Of a DNA stretch of 64,000 nt, positions 58,261 through 64,000 are shown piece by piece. Location: NCBI GenBank assembly GCA_000310025.1, contig FN648473.1:1-64000 (forward strand). Reading direction: 5' to 3'. Position 1 is the first letter of the stretch. Each line of letters starts with the position of its first letter. The translations under genes and the position numbers were made by a program. The notes beneath the pieces are model-generated. The model did not search any database. It had not been told where the DNA came from and saw only the letters and a list, made by a program, of their open reading frames with translations. This DNA is from Ectocarpus siliculosus. Its lineage: Eukaryota > Sar > Phaeophyceae > Ectocarpales > Ectocarpaceae.

Positions 58261-58699
58261 TATTGTGATGGCAACTCCACGAGTATCGTCGTGTTGCCTG
58301 TCTGAAGCTTTCCAGTTTTTTAGCGGTTAATGAAGTCGAGGGCGCACACCGCGACACGCTCGCCCACCGAGCACGACAAAAAGAGTTCTATACACAGAGT
58401 AGATGACATAAGATATCACACACCCTGGACAATTTTTACTTTCAAAGCTCGATTACTCCACAGCAGCAAGCGTGGCCGGGCGGCGTTGGCACCGATAGCT
58501 TTCCGAAACAAACCTATCGTTTGACAACCTCGTCGTCGTGGACAAACATTACTAGCTGTGAATATTGATGATGCCATATATTTTGTCACCTACTACTGCC
58601 GGTATATGCCATGCATAAGAACAACGAGCAATTGTAGTAGTTGAATTGAAATCTCTCATTATACCCATCCATGAAGAAGTCGTGTTTGCGCATAAAACG
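58261..58699 (+). repeat. R2 interspersed repeat, copy c
   Basis: It aligns with copies a and b over the whole length but lacks about 45 bases after GAACAACGAGCA (near 58630). The start is TATTGTGATGGCAACTCCAC. Confidence 0.75.
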
Positions 58700-59663
58700 A
58701 AATTTGCTATACTGATGCCATGTAATTTCTGTTAAAATTACAGTCTTTCAACTGTGCGCAAAAAAAAAACCCGGAAGACGAAAGATGATCCGCATTTGGC
58801 CGTGTAATCTCGCCGCGCACATACATGCAGCCGTGGAGTTCGAAGGGGTCAGGAAAGATGTGCACATACATGTGCACCTAAATTTGAAATTTGAAGCGAT
58901 AGTCACACCACGCCCTGTCCTCCGAGATGTCGGCGATGCACAAATTCCTCCCCCTCACTGTCCTGATGACCGTGCGATCTACCCGTACTGTCTCTACCTG
59001 CAGCGCTATATGAGGGCAGCGCACAACTCGAGCTCTTCCGTTTCGTGCTCATCTTCTTCCTCGCTGCCAACCAACAGCAGGACAGCTGCGCACAAGAGGC
59101 AAAGCTGCTCATGCATCAGTTCTCCGGTGCTCATGGCGCCGTAGCGGCGTTTAAGGTTGACATCCCGGATCGGCCTCCTGGTTCTATCCATCGCTTGTGT
59201 AAGGGGGCATGGGGCGGGCACTGGCTGCGCGTCTCGTAGCCCGCTGCCGTCTCGTGCCACAACGCCACAACGGCGCAGCAAGCGGCCCAAACTGACGTGG
59301 ACCAACCAGCGCGCGTGGTCGTTCGGGCGGCAAATTTTGCTTGCAAATTTCTCTAAATGGCGAAATCTCAAGGCATATTTAGGCAGAAGTCGCGTCGGAG
59401 GAACTTTAGATACCCCGAACTGGTCGTTGCGAGCCGAATTTTGTTCTGCGCCCAGGGAGAGGAACTTTCAGAAAATCAAAGGGCGTCGTCAGAGTCATGA
59501 GTTAGTTGACCAATCAGATCTCCATTATAATTATTTTTTTACTATGGAGCTTCGTGAATACACGGCCTAACTAACGAATAGATCTGTTTTGACCGCATTT
59601 TTTTGTGATATACAGTAGTCTATATTGCTGTAGGTCCTCATCGTCACAAATTAACCGTTCATT
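58700..59663. other. No supported gene; weak minus-strand frame
   Basis: A minus frame from about 59191 (MDRTRRPIRDVNLKRRYGAM, then an acidic EEEDEHETEELE stretch, stop near 59006) has protein-like composition but no recognised family and no clear splice partner. Confidence 0.2.
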
Positions 59664-59957
59664 GTCGCCCTGGTTGTCTAGTTGGTATCCTCGAAACCTT
59701 CTAGAGGTCAGGCCAGGGGTTCGAATCCCGGCGTAAGCGAGCTTTTCTTGCAACGTGAGTTCTTCTCTCGCTTCCGCTCCTGGCCTAGTGGATAGCGCTA
59801 GTTCGTGTCTACACAGAGGGAAGATAGTGCTGAACTCTTCTCGCATTAAATAAAAATCGAAGGCAAAGTACCGCAGGAGTGGAGGGTAGAGAGGGGGTTG
59901 GAGTAAACGGCACTAGTGCTGTGAGCGCTGATTTGAAGTGAAGACAAAAAAAAAAAA
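59664..59957 (+). mobile_element. tRNA-derived SINE, copy 3
   Basis: Head TTGTCTAGTTGG and B box GGTTCGAATCCC are present. It lacks about 28 bases of the body (the TTCTGTGTGACCACG stretch) compared with copies 1 and 2. The end is TTGAAGTGAAGACAAAAA with 12 A's. Confidence 0.9.
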
Positions 59958-62385
59958 TGTATGGACAATCAATCCTTCCTGCAATCAGGATTCAATCTAC
60001 TCTGTCCAGCACTTCACACCACCACTTGCTTCGCGTACGCAACTTCTGACCTGGACGTCCTTCAGTGTCTCTCAAAGCGTGTAGAGTTCTTGAACTGCTG
60101 GCTAGTTGGCTGAGGTCAAAGGTGAGTCTGAGACGATGCGTTCGGACAGCGCGAAACCATCACAGGCAGCGTAGAATGGAAATACTAGCGGTTCTTTTCT
60201 CCTACGTTGCAGCGAACCCAACTTGCGTTCGGTTCACCCTCTGTCTCGCACGTGCCACCTACCCAGCTGCATCCAACACGTCATCCAACACGTCAAATCA
60301 ATGACAATCGCGAACCTACAGGGAGATCATCGGGATATGTGCCGCGTCTCGGGGTTCGTCTTCGCACGTTTTGAAATTAAAACTCCACGTAGGGTAGATG
60401 ACGTAGTTAGTTGTGATCTTCTCGGAGAAGTAGGCTCTCAGCCGAAATTGGTACGGTACCCTCGACTTGCTTTCACGTCGCGGCCTCGCTTTCGAATGCG
60501 TCGTCGAGTTAGTCCCGTCCTCCATTTCCACTAGAAAATATGTTCTTCTGGGAGGGCCAACGTTTTGCTGGCACGAGATTCGCTGCTTTCTTTCCTGGAT
60601 CTAGTGTGTACGCTGTTAGCGAAGATCGAAAATCGATTTGGTCTTGGTCTTTTTCATGTTTTTTTCTTAATATGACACAACGAAACCATCTTTTGTATCA
60701 CCCCGAGCGCCGAAGACCACTGGATCTTTAGGATTTTTTTTCTTTTTCGAACTGACCCCAAAGACTGTGGAAAAGCTCCAATTCGGTCTTTGCTCATTTT
60801 GGTCTTTCTAGGAAAAGTTGCTGGTTGGCCGAGCGCTCCGTGAGATACCCCGTGGGCGTCATGCACACTGGAAACGACACAAAACAACCGTGCGTGTGCA
60901 CCAGACGGAGCCCAAAAACGTGGCAGAAGCACAAGGGTGGCAGGTCAAGGGTAAGTAGAGGTGCGTTTACGCGCACATACGAGCAGCACCGCACGACAAA
61001 CGCTCGGCTATGTGCACACTATTTTTGTTGATTGTTGTTGAACATGTTCAAACGACACAGCAGTACACACACACACACCGCTCAGAAGGTAAAGAGACTC
61101 ACGCATTGTGCGCAGCACGCGCTACACCTCTCAGGGTTAGCCTACCCCCGACAAACAACAGATATCGCACCAATGAAGGGCGCATGAATCCAAAGGTTCC
61201 GTGGCGATCGGCGTTTACAATTGCGTGATCTGCGTGGGAGTGGGATGTTCCCTAGGGTTAGGGTTAGGAACCTAACCCACCGGAATTTGTTTTTGGCAAG
61301 GAGACAGCATGCACGGCGTTTAGATACAGCAGCAACCGTGATTGTGGATGTTGCCGCTTCTCTTGACGTAACAGACGAGCCAGCAGGCTAGCTAAAAATA
61401 GAGCGCGCAAATAGCACAGGTCATATCTGTTCGATGGCTAATCGCAGCAGAAGGAAGTTTGTTTGACAGCGTATACATAGCTTGGCAGAGAGCTCTGGAT
61501 GGACGGGCGATGCAAAGCGTGAGTTCCTCCGTGCTGCATGTGTCTGAATGTGAGCAGAAGATAAAAATGGGTAAACGGCTCCCACCGTGACGTCACATCG
61601 CATGACTTCTTGAAAAAATACACCCGGATCTCGCAAGCTGTTTTTGAAATCAAAATATTGTCTCGGCTTGCCTTTCCTTCCAACTTCCAAGACCGAAGTC
61701 GAACACCAGTCCGCAAACACCCCATTGTAACTCCAAGAGAAGAATAGCTGTTTCTGCCTAAATTCACTTTTTCTGTTCCGGTAATGTTTTTTCGCGTAGG
61801 CCCCCCTGACCGATCGGGTCTGTTTGAAGGTTTTTCAGCCGACACTTCGAACCTCGGAGAACCACCATGATTTCAACACCTCTCATTGTTATTTGAGCAG
61901 CTATCTCTTGCTGTGGTGCGAGGACGGGTGTCTGCCTTATTGGTATCGTGGAAGCAGGTTGACTTGTCGTCGAGGGTCCTGCATTTTTCCTGAATCTATT
62001 GCCCATCATCCCACCTCCCCGTCGTGCAGTATGCATCATCCAGCGCGCATTCTCCCTCCACTGCTGCTGCTACACAACATGCTACACAACACGTCTAGGG
62101 TGTTGTGCTCTCTATTTTATTGGGAATCTCGCTGATTAACCACAAGCAGCTCTGTGTATTGTACAACGTCGTTGATTACACGACCTCTCCGAAGTGAACG
62201 TACAGCTGCAACGTTTGCGTTTTGAAAGCGGCAGTGGGTGACTGCAGCTGCGGAGATGAAGTTGAGATTTGTCGTCGGGGAGACTTTTCCCCTCAAAGCT
62301 CAAACTCGACACCCGTCGTGTAGCGCGTCTTCTTCTTCAACTGCTACTGCTACAGCTGCCCTTGGCGGATAGATTCTGTCGCGTG
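59958..62385. other. No recognisable gene
   Basis: The stretch holds ordinary single-copy-looking sequence, a (CA)n run at about 61063-61077 and a short TTAGGG-like motif at 61253. Minus frame 61764-62039 is open but unsupported. Confidence 0.35.
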
Positions 62386-63281
62386 TTATGCTTGTCTAGC
62401 GGGACAATGCAGCGAGTGTAGGTTATTTTGTGTGTGTTTTGCGCATCGGAGGTGGACTAGAGCATGATTAGAGAGTACAACAAGAGGGGGGTGAAGAGCA
62501 AGAAGACGAGAGCGACGGCTTGTAGGAGCATAGATATGTGCCTGAATTACACTTGTTGGGTGTGGTGTCGCTGCGCTTGCTGGTACAACGTACTGTACCG
62601 GCATCGCTCCATCTCTGCACCGACCGGAGTTGTAGTGATCTTTTTCGGAGCATCTCGCTCGGGAGATTCTGGTTGATTTGGCTGTTTTCTTCCTGACGAC
62701 TGGGGTCCTGCAGTACAGACGGATATGGCACAGCCGCGAGCGTCCCTCCCGCTCATTGCTCGCGTCTGTCACTGCTGTCGAGCAGCTCCGGTTCGAAGCC
62801 GACCGCCGTAACCACGTCTGAAAACGTTTCCCAAGCCTATCAAATGGCAAGGTGGTGATGCGTATCATATCCTCCTGGAGGAGGAGGTCAGGGACAAGAT
62901 GATAGGACACACGTCGGAGCAGGTGGTCAAAGCTGGCTGTCCTCCAGTTCGATGAAGACATGTTAGAGATGCCTGCGGGTGCAAGGGCTGGGACACAAGG
63001 TGAGAACTTATGTAGCCTGGGGCAAGCCTGCTGCATACTACGTTCCTCGACACATCGGCTAACCACAGGTAGTCACATACACAGACAGGTAAAACAATGT
63101 GCAGATCGCGCAAGTGTTTTCGTTTTCCACGACTGACTGCTGTCTACCGCAGGCTGTACAGATAGGTGGGCAATTTTCCAATCATAATTTGAGCAGAGAG
63201 GACTGCGCGTGGGCTCAAGACTCGAGACAGGTAGTCCCAAGTTTCTGCGTGCACCCAAACCTCTGGAGCAATGGTTGCCAT
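62386..63281 (-). CDS. Possible two-exon gene, unknown
   Basis: ATG at 63281 starts MATIAPEVWVHAETWDYLSR and the exon reaches a donor at 63147 in phase 2. A good acceptor (TGTGGTTAG) opens the next exon at 63058, which completes the split arginine codon and runs to a stop at 62386, giving 268 residues. The part with FDHLLRRVSYHLVPDLLLQE and FDRLGKRFQTWLRRSAS looks like helical protein; the last 70 residues are less convincing and may be intron or untranslated. No family is recognised. The intron would be 89 bases. Confidence 0.35.
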
Positions 63282-64000
63282 CTTGAGATCATTAATGTTA
63301 GCTTCGGCTCATTGCAGATGAATATCGGGTGCGACCTGTTGTTGGAGCTGGGCCTTCCTTGCCGTTAGAACACAGAGTAGGTGTCACGCCGTAGTGTCTT
63401 GTTGTTTATATCTCTTCGGTCGACAGTTTTCGTCCGTCGAGAGCACGCCACGCATCCCTGTAACTCTTGTGCCCTCGGGGACCGCTGTGCTCCGCCTACC
63501 TTGATGTGAGAATGTGGGCGGCAGTGTGGTTTTTGTTGCTCTCATCATCGCGTCTCCTTGTCCGTGGTGCCACGATGGGATCAACCCTGGGAGACAGGGA
63601 GACTTCGGGAGACCTCGGGAGAATCCATTGGCAACTCTTTCGAGAGGTCGCATGTTGAGAGGGTGATATTGGCTGTACATCGCAGACACTGGAACATCGG
63701 GCGCGCATCCCGTTGTTAATTACAAGTAGGTTTCGCAAGCCTGTCGCTGAATGACCTTTGTTTCCTTCACTTCTTGTTTATCCCAGACACACGCTGACTT
63801 TAGCACTACGGTTTTTATTCCGTTGTTTCTCCAGCAAGCATTTCCAGACAAGACGCGGGGACTTGTCATCAAGAAATCGACGACAGAAGTTAACCTAACG
63901 AACGGCTGTGCGTTTCCGTTCCCTGTTGGAATTTTGCGGCATCGCAGGCATCCACCTTTAGGGTAGCATGTCCCTCACGGCGACTGCGCAAGACGACAGC
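63282..64000. other. Right edge, nothing recognised
   Basis: No supported gene or repeat is visible; the open frame at 63751-63966 has no family resemblance or start context. Confidence 0.35.

Noticed and set aside
61250-61282. TTAGGG-like motif (TAGGGTTAGGGTTAGG) as interstitial telomere
   Set aside because: Only two to three units, partly palindromic with the following CCTAACCC; too short to claim.

Overview
The window is eukaryotic nuclear DNA: it has spliceosomal introns with GT/AG borders whose phases match, degenerate retroelements, Helitrons, tRNA-derived SINEs, microsatellites, and no operon structure. Base composition is close to even. A sulfotransferase domain of the kind abundant in brown algae, introns of several hundred bases to 2 kb in one host gene, and OTU-bearing Helitrons fit a stramenopile, most likely a brown alga related to Ectocarpus. 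That assignment is inference from style and remembered family distribution, not a database match.

Layout. Positions 1-1145 (minus) hold a Helitron Rep fragment that runs off the left edge and is broken by a 40-bp retro-insertion; a minisatellite follows (1186-1735). At 2217-2517 (minus) there is a zinc-finger first exon, head to head with an eight-exon host gene of unknown function (2753-11222, plus) that reads through as a predicted 511-residue protein. Then come a 70-bp satellite (11947-12542), a sulfotransferase C-terminal domain (12900-13415, minus), a TIR/MITE-like hairpin with an R1 repeat, and a 69-bp tandem array (15188-15394).

From 15520 to about 23800 (minus) lies a nearly complete autonomous Helitron. 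By matching splice phases I could join exons carrying an OTU cysteine protease, a zinc-finger/HUH Rep region with paired tyrosines and a Pif1-family helicase into one multi-exon reading frame. Its promoter side (23.8-25.1 kb) is a diverged triplicated segment with poly-G tracts and triplet repeats.

The right half, from 25 kb on, is mostly repeats: three copies of a tRNA-derived SINE; three copies of a ~470-bp repeat (R2); a 1.45-kb foldback Mutator-like element with ~530-bp inverted arms and a perfect 9-bp target duplication (31474-32923); a large modular noncoding repeat (R4) at 34.7-39.3 kb and 51.1-53.2 kb, with an inverted SINE-split copy at 48.6-49.4 kb; a decayed gag-like coding region (39.7-41.1 kb); a second TIR element (49412-50056); a decayed non-LTR retrotransposon (43.9-45.7 kb, minus) and a better preserved one (55.24-57.75 kb, plus). 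Host coding signal there is thin: possible exons near 33.8, 46.3-46.6 and 48.05-48.2 kb, and a possible two-exon gene at 62.4-63.3 kb (minus).

Connections: the better-preserved LINE, the SINE, and the 40-bp insertion that breaks the left Helitron Rep all share a 3' motif (GTGAAGACAA followed by a simple A-rich or CAA tail), which suggests one retrotransposition machinery acting on several substrates in this locus.
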